From: Candidatus Hydrogenedentota bacterium
GTDB lineage: Bacteria; Hydrogenedentota; Hydrogenedentia; Hydrogenedentales; JAGMZX01
Direction of reading: 5' to 3'
Length of the DNA: 43,919 nucleotides
Assembly: GCA_018005585.1 (NCBI GenBank)
Contig: JAGMZX010000001.1
Coordinates: 27,077-70,995, forward strand
Shown here in pieces: positions 17,055-25,842 of this stretch; the stretch's first letter is position 1, and every line of letters begins with the position of its first letter. Made by a program: the position numbers and the translations under genes. Under the pieces are notes generated by a model. It ran no database searches, was not told where the DNA came from, and saw only the letters and a program-made list of their open reading frames with translations.

Positions 17055-17118
17055 GGGGACGGCACAAGCGCCTCCGTGCTTCGCGGGGGAAGCGCGCCTG
17101 ACCCCGGTGCTGTCAAGG
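17055..17118. repeat. Candidate structured palindromic element
   Basis: An outer stem GACGGCAC (17058-17065) / GTGCTGTC (17107-17114) with one G-U pair encloses an inner hairpin GCTTC (17078-17082) / GAAGC (17089-17093). It lies between the RRM terminator and the stop of the aldo/keto reductase gene, in non-coding sequence. It has the look of a dispersed intergenic element, but only one copy is in the window. Confidence 0.35.
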
Positions 17119-17144
17119 GAATGGGCGCGCCCCGGCGCGGGCCG

Positions 17145-18017
17145 TCACGCCCGAAGTGCTTCCTCGACCCGGCGGCACGTGTCGTCTATTTCTTCCGGCT
17201 TGATAAAACCGACCGTGACCGCGTGAATGCAGCCAAGCCCGAGCACGTACCGCAGCGACTCGGTCAGCCGGTCGGCGCACTTGCCCTCCCCCGCGACCTT
17301 CATGCCGATCATGCCCTTGCCGTTGTCCCAGGCGCGCTGCAACACGCCCACGACCTCTTCCTGCGTGCCGTCCATGTGCAGGCCGTACGGGTTGATGCGC
17401 GAGAGCATTACGTCGACCCAGGGGTGTTCCGAGGCCACCTTCATCGCATCGAGGTTGTGGCACGAGACGCCGTGCGCGCGGACCAGGCCCTTTTCCTTCG
17501 CCTCCGCCAGCACGTCCATGCACGGCTTCAGTTTTTCGGCCCAATCGCCCGACTGCATGCAATGCAGCAGCACGATATCGAGATAGTCGGTCTGCAATTC
17601 CTGCCGGAAGCGCTCGATGTCCGCGCGGCACACCTCCGGATGCTTCGCGCCCGTTTTCGTCAGCAACATCACTTGGCTCCGGTCCATCGACGCCTCGCGC
17701 ATCGCATCGCGCAGATACTCGTGGGCCCCGTACGAGTCGGACATGTCGAAATAACGCAGACCGCGCTCGTAAGCGTGCGCGATCGTCCGCATGAACGCGT
17801 CGCGGCCTTGCCGGTTCTGCGCGGACGATTTCCGGCTCGCCTGCGTGCCCGTGCCCATGCCCAGCAACGTCGAGACGATCCCGGTTTTCCCAAGCGTCAC
17901 CGGCGAGGTCGCGCACGACGGTTTGGCGGCCTCGGCCAATGACACGCGCGGCGCGCCCGCACTCAACGCCGCCGCGGCGGCGGCCTGCATGAAACTCCGG
18001 CGATTGATCCGATTCAC
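17145..18017 (-). CDS. Tat-exported aldo/keto reductase
   Basis: The 290-residue protein starts with a twin-arginine signal (MNRINRRSFMQAAAAAALSAG). The TIM-barrel aldo/keto reductase tetrad is present: D91 and Y96 in FDMSDSYG, K121 in LLTKTG and H152 in LLHCM. The C-terminal cofactor loop reads VTVGFIKPEEID. Family members reduce aldehydes and ketones with NAD(P)H. The exported version should be secreted folded with cofactor, and such proteins are frequent in Planctomycetota-like genomes. The region upstream of its start has clearly lower GC and belongs to the neighbouring island. Confidence 0.9.
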   Translation of the reverse strand: MNRINRRSFMQAAAAAALSAGAPRVSLAEAAKPSCATSPVTLGKTGIVSTLLGMGTGTQASRKSSAQNRQGRDAFMRTIAHAYERGLRYFDMSDSYGAHEYLRDAMREASMDRSQVMLLTKTGAKHPEVCRADIERFRQELQTDYLDIVLLHCMQSGDWAEKLKPCMDVLAEAKEKGLVRAHGVSCHNLDAMKVASEHPWVDVMLSRINPYGLHMDGTQEEVVGVLQRAWDNGKGMIGMKVAGEGKCADRLTESLRYVLGLGCIHAVTVGFIKPEEIDDTCRRVEEALRA

Positions 18018-18165
18018 GGCGGCTTCTCCTGTTGCTCCCGGCCCTTTGCAAGAGGATTATACAGAATCCACAAGTGGCTTGGCGTTCCTCTACCAGCATT
18101 CCGACTGCAACGGTCTTCACCATCCGTGCATTGAACAGCCAAGCGAGTAACGCACTCGTATTCCC

Positions 18166-18194
18166 TTGACTTCTCTGCATACATAAAGTAATGT
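18166..18194 (+). promoter_or_regulatory. Sigma-70-like promoter for the broken nuclease-like gene
   Basis: TTGACT (18166-18171) and TAATGT (18189-18194) have a 17-base spacer. They stand about 68 bases upstream of the ATG at 18262. This is among the best promoter matches in the window. Confidence 0.6.
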
Positions 18195-18261
18195 TTCTGC
18201 TGGAAAAATGAGCAAGTAAGCCAAGGCAATTGATTGCGGCGGAAGAGAGGGGATATTCTCG

Positions 18262-19098
18262 ATGCATCGGGTTATTATCACAGAGAATCAACTCGATGAA
18301 TTCGTGCGCGCAAATGCTGAATATGCTAAAGGACTGATAGTTGAGTTGGTTTGTCGTCTCGTCTGCGCATCGGCTCCAAATCCGCGAAAAAGACGGTTCC
18401 CCCTTGGCGATAGTATTGGCCAATCAGGCCCCGATGGAATCCTTGATACATAGACTGATTACCAGCCATTTGTGCCCGCAGGCACTAGTTATTGGGAGGT
18501 CGGAACAGCGCTAAGAGCACGAGAGAAAGCGAGCAAAGATTACGATGATTGCACCCAGGCAGTGCTAGCTCCTGCGCGTATCGAATCAACCTTTATCTTT
18601 GTGACGCCTCTTTCGGGAAGAAGGGGTTTTCCACATACTTGGACGCGCAACGGCCAAGCCTCCTGGATTGACGAGAAGCGCCAGCGATGCGAGTGGAAAG
18701 ATGTTCGAATCTTGGACGGGACCAATCTGGTTGACTGGATGAGTCACTTTCCTTCCGTTCAGCGACGGCTCGCCAGACAAATGAATCTGCTTGCCGAAGG
18801 CTTTACGACGCCAGAACTACATTGGGCAGAGCTGCGAAGAACGGGCGAGCCTCCTCCGCTGTTTTCTGAAGTATTCCTCGCGAGTAGGGACGAGGCCTGC
18901 AAGGCCATGCCTGGCGTTGGCGAGATGCGAATTGCTGTGCGTTATGAGGTCACATCGGTGTCCGGTGACACGCGGACGGCACTACTGAAACCGATCTGTG
19001 CCATGACCTTCACCAAAGGTGCTGGTGCCACGACGACGGTTGAATTGCAGACATCCTCCGTGGACGGCTGGATTTTGTTCGATGTCGAGAAGGGATGA
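18262..19098 (+). pseudogene. Nuclease-like N-terminal region of a large defence-type ATPase, interrupted by an in-frame amber stop
   Basis: The first open part (63 codons, start ATG with AGAGGGGA 8 bases upstream) ends at TAG 18451-18453. The same frame continues unchanged to 19098 and carries the rest of one domain. Before the stop I see FVRANAEYAKGLIVELV and GPDGILDT; after it come DYQPFVPAGTSYWEVGT, KASKDYDD, STFIFVTPLSGRR and EWKDVRILDG. From memory this order is found in the N-terminal region of long bacterial NTPases whose spacing of Asp, Glu and Lys resembles PD-(D/E)xK nucleases. The match also ends early: after PPPLFSEVFLASRDEAC the last about 60 residues are unfamiliar and no ATPase follows. 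It is thus probably a remnant. Promoter and ribosome site are intact, so recent decay, readthrough or a sequencing error remain possible. Confidence 0.6.
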
Positions 19099-19460
19099 CC
19101 TGTGCGCCGAACAGCGGGGGATAAAGATTGATTGACGGGTTGGGCCGCCAATATTGACCACCGGAAGGAGCCAAGCGCGCACAGATTCCGTGCGGTCTAG
19201 CATTTGCGAGGCACAACTCAATGATGCTAAACTGAACTCTATTGTCCGGCTTGACACGCAGTGCGTCGGCGGTAAGGCACGCCCTCTATGCCATGCGAAC
19301 TGGGAATACTTCGAGACGGAACAGCCGAAAAGGGGCATTGAGGTCTCCTCGGAAGATGGCGTGGGTTCGACGGCAGCAGTGCGGAGGGGGCAAGTGTGAA
19401 GGTTAATGCAACGGGTAGATTCGTGTTGCGCATTCTCTCGTTCAGAAGGACCTGTCGCGT
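19099..19460. other. Intergenic region in the low-GC island
   Basis: The 362 bases hold short open frames on both strands but no recognisable protein and no convincing terminator. AGAAGGA at 19444-19450 is the ribosome binding site of the next gene. Confidence 0.5.
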
Positions 19461-21218
19461 ATGATGTCTCATAAGGTCTCATCGGATAGTCCGGAAAGCA
19501 GGGAAGGCATGCATGGAATGATGACATTCCTGATGGAATTGTATCCCGGTGCCACGTACGCCGACTCATTTCCGGCTGCCCTCGCGTATTCATATCCGGA
19601 CATCGCAGAAGCCTGGAAAAATGCAGAGTTCTGGCCAAGGAAATGGTGGGAACGATCTGTCGCTGACCTTAGAGAGGCCGCCGGAAGAGAACGCCGCGAG
19701 CACGAAGAGCGTTTGGAGAAATGGCTCGCAGGCGAGAGATTTGAAAGATGTAGTGATTGCCTTGGAAGGGGGACGGTGTGCGTCGGTACACACTCCGTTA
19801 CAGTCCGTGGTTACCTCGTCCATGGCCAAAGCTCCTCGGGGAGAGACTCCATTGCCGCTGGTGGAAACCGTCTCCCTAGGCCAACGGGACCCCGCGTGGT
19901 GCCGGGCGAATGCCCCACTTGTGGAGGTACAGGCCGAGTAATCAAGGTAACAACGGCAACTCGGTATGCCCGGCCGATCTGTGGACCCAGCGATCCCTCG
20001 CAATGGACGCCGGTCGGCTCGCGATACGAAGAAGAGGTGGCGTGTCCGACATGTGACGGAGGAAGGACCGTCACAACGACAGAGCAAGCGGTCTGGGAAG
20101 AATGTGGCCGTTGCAAAGGCGAAGGCCGAGTTCCGGTCTCTCACCCGGAACAGCCGGAAGACCTGGAACGCATTGTCCGAAGAATGGACAAAATGCCTGA
20201 CCTGATCCGACGGAACTTTGATTTCGTATCACTGAGATCTGTTCTTGCAGCCCCTGCACTTGGGGAGCGGCTCCTATCAATGTTCTCACGTTCTCAAGAT
20301 GCGCGGCAGGAGGCGAGCCGTTTCATATCGGACCTGTTTCAGAAAGGCGGATACTCACTCGCACGAGCGACACTTGCGTACATTGAACTCTCTGGAAGAC
20401 GCGACCACCCGGGGACATTGGCCGAACATAGCCTTGCGCTTGATTTCATGCTGGAGCTGAGGACGACTTTCCGGGGGACGGTATTCATTGAGCATTTCGA
20501 TGAGATCAGTCGTACGGCAAAGGGGATAGCTGAGTCTCTCCATTCCACCGCCATTTCTGATGCGGCGTTGAACCTGTTTCGAGAGCTTACCAGAGGAGAG
20601 GTTAACAAGGCTGTACAGGCCTTAAGCCGAGCGTGGAGATCAATCAAACAACCACAACCTGTCGGTTCGCCGGAACGAAGAGCTGCAGCAGGGAAACTTC
20701 GAAACCTGCTTTCGATGGTCTCGCGTTTTCCTGAAGAGGAACAGAATCAAATGGGCGTCGAAGAGGCCGTCGCAGAACTGAAGGCCTATGAAGATTCTGG
20801 CATTGATCCAGAAGAGTCGACTTCGGCGCAACTTGCGGGCAATAACGGAGAGAGGATAGAGGAGAGGCCCCAGGAACTCACGGGGCTTCAGTCGATGTTC
20901 TTTTTTGGAGGCATGCTTTTTGCGGTTACCGTTGCGGTTGTCTGCTGGTGGAAACTGGGACTTGGACTCATCACGAGTTGCTGGATTCTACTCTTGACAT
21001 TCGTTCTCTTCGGAATATCAATCCCAATGTTTTTGGAATCACCTTCGATGTCGCAGGCGGATGAGGCGAAGGGACTACTATGGGGATCGATCGCAGGGTT
21101 GGCGGTCACCGGATTGACGTGCTCCATTGGACTTGGCATGTTCTGGTGTTTGGGCTTAAGCATCTGCGCGGCATTGGCCGTTCTCGGATTCTTATTCTCC
21201 GGATCTGCGGAAAGGTGA
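19461..21218 (+). CDS. Membrane protein with DnaJ-like CxxCxGxG zinc-finger motifs
   Basis: The 585-residue protein is of unknown function. The start has AGAAGGA 10 bases upstream; an internal ATG at 19518 is an alternative. Four cysteine motifs of DnaJ type are spread over residues 97-224: CSDCLGRG (97), CPTCGGTG (151), CPTCDGG (195) and CGRCKGEG (215). They should bind two zinc ions, as in the DnaJ cysteine-rich domain, although the first spacing is longer than in DnaJ and no J domain is present. Residues about 230-470 are helical and charged. The C-terminal 110 residues form four membrane helices (about 479-497, 502-524, 537-557 and 559-580). Codon use is less GC-rich than in the neighbours, suggesting transfer. 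The likely topology is a cytoplasmic zinc domain anchored to the inner membrane. Confidence 0.75.
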   Translation: MMSHKVSSDSPESREGMHGMMTFLMELYPGATYADSFPAALAYSYPDIAEAWKNAEFWPRKWWERSVADLREAAGRERREHEERLEKWLAGERFERCSDCLGRGTVCVGTHSVTVRGYLVHGQSSSGRDSIAAGGNRLPRPTGPRVVPGECPTCGGTGRVIKVTTATRYARPICGPSDPSQWTPVGSRYEEEVACPTCDGGRTVTTTEQAVWEECGRCKGEGRVPVSHPEQPEDLERIVRRMDKMPDLIRRNFDFVSLRSVLAAPALGERLLSMFSRSQDARQEASRFISDLFQKGGYSLARATLAYIELSGRRDHPGTLAEHSLALDFMLELRTTFRGTVFIEHFDEISRTAKGIAESLHSTAISDAALNLFRELTRGEVNKAVQALSRAWRSIKQPQPVGSPERRAAAGKLRNLLSMVSRFPEEEQNQMGVEEAVAELKAYEDSGIDPEESTSAQLAGNNGERIEERPQELTGLQSMFFFGGMLFAVTVAVVCWWKLGLGLITSCWILLLTFVLFGISIPMFLESPSMSQADEAKGLLWGSIAGLAVTGLTCSIGLGMFWCLGLSICAALAVLGFLFSGSAER

Positions 21219-21407
21219 AATCCCGGGGTGGTATTGACACGCTCGTGTCCAGAGTCGCCACTCCATCCGTGCAAACATTGGCAACTACTGTCGTTCGCAT
21301 TTATTCGTCCTCGTTGGTGCCATTCAACTTACATCATCTGCCACCAGCACGAAAGCTGCTTTTCGCGATACAAACGCCCACCAAGAAACTCTCCATCAAC
21401 ACAAACA

Positions 21408-23678
21408 CTATGCCCCTGCTTGCGCGCGGATGAGGTTGAGCGCGCCGCCGGCCTTGTACCACGCGACCTGGGCGTCGTTGTACGAGTGGTTGACGTTGAA
21501 CTCGTCCGTTGTGCCGTCGGCGTGTCGCAGCACGAACTTCAGGGGCTTGCCCGGCGCGAACGTGTCGAGCCCGAGGATATCGATCTCGTCGTCTTCGCGA
21601 ATTCTGTCGTAGTCGGCGGGATTCGCGAAAGTGAGCGCGAGCATGCCCTGCTTTTTCAGGTTGGTTTCGTGGATGCGCGCGAAACTCTTCACCAGCACGG
21701 CGCGCACGCCGAGATGCCGCGGCTGCATGGCCGCGTGTTCGCGCGACGAGCCCTCGCCGTAGTTGTCATCGCCCACGACGATGCTGCCGATGCCCTGCGC
21801 CTTGTACGCGCGCTGCACCTTGGGCACTTCGCCGTATTCGCCCGTGAGCACGTTCTTCACCTTGTTCGCCTCGTCGTTGAACGCGTTGATGGCGCCGGTG
21901 AGCGTGTTGTCTGAGATATTGTCCAGATGCCCCCGGAAGCGCAGCCACGGCCCGGCCATCGAGATGTGGTCGGTTGTGCACTTGCCCTTCGCCTTGATCA
22001 GCAGGCGCAGCCTTTTCAGTGCGCCTTCCGTGTTCGGCTTGAACGGTTCGAGCAGTTGCAGACGCTTCGAGTCCGGCTGCACCCGCACCACAACGCCGCT
22101 GCCGTCGGCGGCGGGCGCGGCATAGCCCGGGTCGTCGCAGCCGAAGCCGTTCGGCGGCAACTCGACGGGCGTGGGCGGGTCGAGCCGCACGGGGTGTCCC
22201 TCCTCGTTCATCAGGGTATCCGTCGCGGGGTTGAACGCGAGGTCGCCCGCGAGCGCGAGCGCCGTCACCAGCGCGGGCGACGCGACGAACGCGTGCGTTT
22301 TCGGGTTGCCGTCATTGCGTTTGGCGAAATTGCGGTTGAACGAAGTGACAATCGTGTTCGGCTGGTCGCTGCCGCCGTGGCGGTGGCGCGCCCATTGGCC
22401 GATGCACGGCCCGCACGCGTTCGCCATCACCACGCCGCCGATGGCCTCGAAATCCTGGAGCAGGCCGTCGCGCTCGATAGTCGCACGCACCTGCTCGGAG
22501 CCCGGCGTGACCGTGAACTCGGCCTTCGCCTTCAGTTTCTTTTCGCGCGCCTGCCGCGCAATCGAGGCCGCCGCGGTCATGTCCTCGTAAGACGAATTCG
22601 TGCACGAACCGATGAGCCCCACTTCGACCGCGTGCGGCCAGCCGTTCTTTTCGCATTCGACGCGCATCTGCGACACAGGTGTCGCCCGGTCCGGCGTAAA
22701 GGGACCATTCAAATGTGGTTCGAGCGCGCTCAGGTCAATCTCGATCACGTGGTCAAAATACCTTGCGGGGTCTTGATAGACCTCGGGGTCAGGCCGCAGG
22801 TGCTCGGCGACTTGCCTCGCCGCGGCGGCCACATCGGGCCGCGCGGTCGACTCCAGATAGCGCACCATCGATTCGTCGAACGCGAAGGTTGATGTCGTCG
22901 CGCCGATTTCGGCGCCCATATTGCATATTGTGCCCTTGCCCGTGCAGGAGAGATTCTCCGCGCCTTCGCCGAAGTACTCGACGACCGCGCCCGTGCCGCC
23001 TTTAACGGTGAGGATGCCCGCCACCTTGAGAATCACGTCCTTGGGCGAGGCCCAGCCGCTGAGTTTGCCCGTGAGATGCACGCCGATCAGCTTCGGAAAC
23101 TTCAGTTCCCACGCCATGCCGGACATGACGTCCACGGCGTCCGCGCCTCCCACGCCGATGGCGAGCATGCCGAGCCCGCCCGCGTTCGGCGTGTGCGAGT
23201 CGGTGCCGATCATCATGCCGCCCGGAAACGCGTAGTTCTCGAGCACGACCTGATGGATGATGCCCGCGCCCGGCTTCCAGAAGCCAATGCCGTACTTGTT
23301 CGAGACCGACGCGAGGAAATCGAACACCTCACGGTTGAGGTCGAGCGACTTCTTAAGGTCCGCGGCCGCGCCCGCGTCCGCCTGTATCAGGTGATCGCAA
23401 TGGACCGTCGAGGGCACGGCCGTCTTCGCCTTGCCCGCCTGCATGAACTGGAGCAGGGCCATCTGCGCCGTGGCGTCCTGCATGGCGACGCGGTCCGGCG
23501 CGAAATCGACGTAAGACTCGCCCCGCGAATACGCCTGCGCGGGCGTGCCGGCCCGCAGGTGCGAATAGAGGATTTTTTCCGCCAGCGTCATGGGGCGGCC
23601 CAACAACTCCCGCGCCGCCGCCACCCGTTCCGGCAGCCGCGCATACACGCCTTTAATCGTGTCAAAATCGAAAGCCAT
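21408..23678 (-). CDS. acn: Aconitate hydratase
   Basis: The 756-residue enzyme interconverts citrate and isocitrate in the TCA cycle through a [4Fe-4S] cluster. The three cluster cysteines are visible in [11 protein letters not shown] and [11 protein letters not shown]. The N-terminal domains contain [22 protein letters not shown], and the C-terminal swivel domain has [21 protein letters not shown]. The length and these segments fit the mitochondrial-type aconitase rather than AcnB. The start is the ATG before [17 protein letters not shown], preceded by AGGAGA; an upstream in-frame extension is not conserved. It is convergent with the island gene on its left. It is probably a single-gene unit, since 159 bases separate it from the gene upstream. 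Confidence 0.97.
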   Translation of the reverse strand: MAFDFDTIKGVYARLPERVAAARELLGRPMTLAEKILYSHLRAGTPAQAYSRGESYVDFAPDRVAMQDATAQMALLQFMQAGKAKTAVPSTVHCDHLIQADAGAAADLKKSLDLNREVFDFLASVSNKYGIGFWKPGAGIIHQVVLENYAFPGGMMIGTDSHTPNAGGLGMLAIGVGGADAVDVMSGMAWELKFPKLIGVHLTGKLSGWASPKDVILKVAGILTVKGGTGAVVEYFGEGAENLSCTGKGTICNMGAEIGATTSTFAFDESMVRYLESTARPDVAAAARQVAEHLRPDPEVYQDPARYFDHVIEIDLSALEPHLNGPFTPDRATPVSQMRVECEKNGWPHAVEVGLIGSCTNSSYEDMTAAASIARQAREKKLKAKAEFTVTPGSEQVRATIERDGLLQDFEAIGGVVMANACGPCIGQWARHRHGGSDQPNTIVTSFNRNFAKRNDGNPKTHAFVASPALVTALALAGDLAFNPATDTLMNEEGHPVRLDPPTPVELPPNGFGCDDPGYAAPAADGSGVVVRVQPDSKRLQLLEPFKPNTEGALKRLRLLIKAKGKCTTDHISMAGPWLRFRGHLDNISDNTLTGAINAFNDEANKVKNVLTGEYGEVPKVQRAYKAQGIGSIVVGDDNYGEGSSREHAAMQPRHLGVRAVLVKSFARIHETNLKKQGMLALTFANPADYDRIREDDEIDILGLDTFAPGKPLKFVLRHADGTTDEFNVNHSYNDAQVAWYKAGGALNLIRAQAGA

Positions 23679-23837
23679 GTTCTTTATACTCTCCTCTTCC
23701 CTGTTGCCGGCGCGCTTGTCGAGAGTAAGACGGGCCCGTGACCGCGCATCAGGCAAATATGATAGAAAACAGGCGCGATCCCCCGCAAACCCCGGCCAAC
23801 TCGCGGAACACGCCCGCGCGCCGCACTTATTCCGCGC

Positions 23838-25832
23838 CTATTCCACCGTCACCGGGAACGAGGCCGCGGCCTCGTTCTTGTGCGTGTCGGTTACCGTCAG
23901 CGTGACGGCATATTCGCCGGGCGCGTCATAGGCGAAGCTGACGCTCGTCCCCTTCGCCCGGTCACCGTTGCCGAAGTCCCACACCGCCCTCTTCACAAGC
24001 GCCGCGGTATTGAAGGACACCCCCGCCCCCACCGGAAACGCGTCTGAAACCGTCACGGGCAGCCGCGCCGCCGGGCAGCGCAGCCACGCGCCGGCGTCAA
24101 ACGGATACGGTTCGCCGGCGCGCAGGCGCAGCGGCGCCCCCGGCACTTGAACAGCCACGGGCAATTCGCCAAGCAGCAGATTCGCCACGGCGCGCATGCT
24201 CAGCGCCAGATTGCCCGGCGCGCAATAGGCGAGGACTATGGCGTCGGCCTTCGCGAACCGCGCCAGCGCGTGCGGGTAGCCGAGCAGCACAACGGCCACG
24301 CGCGCGCCCGTCGCGCGCAGCGCGTCCACCAGTTGCCCCTGCCCCTCCGTGCGCACCGTGTCGGTCACGACGCACACAATCGTGCGAACGCCTTCGTTGC
24401 GGTCCGTAATCCGCTTGATCTCGAAGTCCTCGACATTGCCCAGCCGCAGCGCCGTCGTGATGCGTTGCTGGCTCATGGGCTTCACCCGTTTCTCGAGCAG
24501 CGCGAACAACTCGTCGACGCCCGCGACGCCCGTGACCAACAGCGGCCCCGAAGCTTCCTTCTGCAGCGGCAGCACGCCGCCTTCGTTCTTGATCAGCGTG
24601 ATGCTCCGCTGTTCGACGGCGTAGCACAGATCGGTGAAATCGCGGCGAGAGAGAAGCTTTTCAATGTCCCGTTCAGCGGCCGGGGCGGGCGGGGCCAGCC
24701 GGTGCGCCAGCTTGACATCGAGCACCCGCCGCAGCGACCCGTCCAGCGCCTCCAATGACAAGCGCCCCGCCTGGACCGCGTCGCTGATGCGCATTACCGC
24801 CTTCAGCAAGATCGCGCCGGACTGCGCAAAGTACACCATGTCCGCCCCTGCCGCGAGCGCCTGGACGGCCGCCTCCGCGGGGTCGGCGATGGAAGTCACT
24901 TCGCGGCTGTCCATGGGCCCGGCGAGGATCACGCCCTGAAACCCGAGCTGGTCGCGCAGCAGGCCGCACATCACCTTCGCCGAAAGACATGCGGGCAGGC
25001 CGAGCGGGTCCACGGTGGGAACAAGCGTATCGCCCACGTGGATAATCGATGCGCCACCCTCAATGGCGCGGCGATAGGGCAGCAGGTCCTGGCCGTCCAG
25101 CAGGGCGGCGGGTGTCAAGAGCACCGCCGCCGAACCGCCCTTGCGGTTCGTGCCGCCGCCGGGAAAGCCCATCGGCGCCGCGAGCACGCCATGCTCGCGA
25201 AGGACGGAAACCATGGTGGCGCCCGCCTCGCCCGTGAAAGCGGGGTCCGAGCCAAGGCAGCGCAGGCTGCCCGTTGCGCCGGGAAGCGTCGGCGCCAGGA
25301 CCAGCGCGGGCCCCAAGTGCAGGTCGAAGCCCATGCCGCGCATGTAGGAACCGACTATGCGCGCGGCATCGCGCGCGGCGGCCGCGTCATGCGATGCACC
25401 CACGGCCAGCAAAGACGGCGGCTGGAGGAACGCGCTGGACCGGCCCGGTTCCTGGTAAGCGAGCCCGTACAGGTCCGCGGCAAGCCAGATCGGCAGGCCC
25501 GTGCGCAGTTCAAGCGGGCGCAGCCGCGCGGTATAGGCCGCTGCCGCCGCCGGATTGCTGCTTCGCTGAACAATCACCCCGCCCGGCGGGCACTGCTCCA
25601 AATAGGCAAAATCGGCCGTGGACGGCGCGGTCCGCCCCTCCGCCGTCACAAGGATGAGTTGTCCGATGCGCTGCGGCGCCGTCAATTTCCCGATCGCGGC
25701 GGCTATCGCGTCCGGCGCCAGTTCAATCGGCTTGGCGGGCTCGTCCTCCGCGAGCGCCGCCGCACCGAACAATAACAGGACAGACAGCGCGCGGGAAAAT
25801 GCGCCCGTGCGCCGTCTATCTTCGCCAGGCAT
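23838..25832 (-). CDS. Secreted GH3-fold protein lacking catalytic residues, with C-terminal PKD domain
   Basis: The 664-residue protein has a signal peptide (SVLLLFGAAALAE) and aligns well with the GH3 (NagZ-like) barrel: QRIGQLILVTAEG, GGVIVQRSSNP, then SAKVMCGLLRDQLGFQGVI. The active site is lost. The usual KHFPGHG is MGFPGGG (221-227), which removes the Lys-His pair and the NagZ catalytic histidine. The nucleophile position in GVxxSD reads ILAG, with G305 where the Asp should be. D120 of the substrate-binding D-x-EGG is kept but EGG is not. An alpha/beta sandwich domain follows, and the last about 75 residues are a PKD-type domain (WDFGNGDRAKGT, YAVTLTVTD). A binding or structural role is more likely than hydrolysis. 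It begins 10 bases after the isomerase-like gene. Confidence 0.82.
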   Translation of the reverse strand: MPGEDRRRTGAFSRALSVLLLFGAAALAEDEPAKPIELAPDAIAAAIGKLTAPQRIGQLILVTAEGRTAPSTADFAYLEQCPPGGVIVQRSSNPAAAAAYTARLRPLELRTGLPIWLAADLYGLAYQEPGRSSAFLQPPSLLAVGASHDAAAARDAARIVGSYMRGMGFDLHLGPALVLAPTLPGATGSLRCLGSDPAFTGEAGATMVSVLREHGVLAAPMGFPGGGTNRKGGSAAVLLTPAALLDGQDLLPYRRAIEGGASIIHVGDTLVPTVDPLGLPACLSAKVMCGLLRDQLGFQGVILAGPMDSREVTSIADPAEAAVQALAAGADMVYFAQSGAILLKAVMRISDAVQAGRLSLEALDGSLRRVLDVKLAHRLAPPAPAAERDIEKLLSRRDFTDLCYAVEQRSITLIKNEGGVLPLQKEASGPLLVTGVAGVDELFALLEKRVKPMSQQRITTALRLGNVEDFEIKRITDRNEGVRTIVCVVTDTVRTEGQGQLVDALRATGARVAVVLLGYPHALARFAKADAIVLAYCAPGNLALSMRAVANLLLGELPVAVQVPGAPLRLRAGEPYPFDAGAWLRCPAARLPVTVSDAFPVGAGVSFNTAALVKRAVWDFGNGDRAKGTSVSFAYDAPGEYAVTLTVTDTHKNEAAASFPVTVE

Positions 25833-25842
25833 GGCTTTCGCC

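Noticed and set aside
19154-19399. 81-codon plus-strand frame in the island
   Set aside because: No ribosome site and no recognisable sequence.
21232-21247. Short palindrome GACACG-CT-CGTGTC considered as a terminator
   Set aside because: The loop is only two bases and no T-run follows, so it is not a convincing terminator.
21927-22892. 321-codon plus-strand open frame inside the aconitase gene
   Set aside because: Antisense to highly conserved aconitase motifs; no family resemblance.
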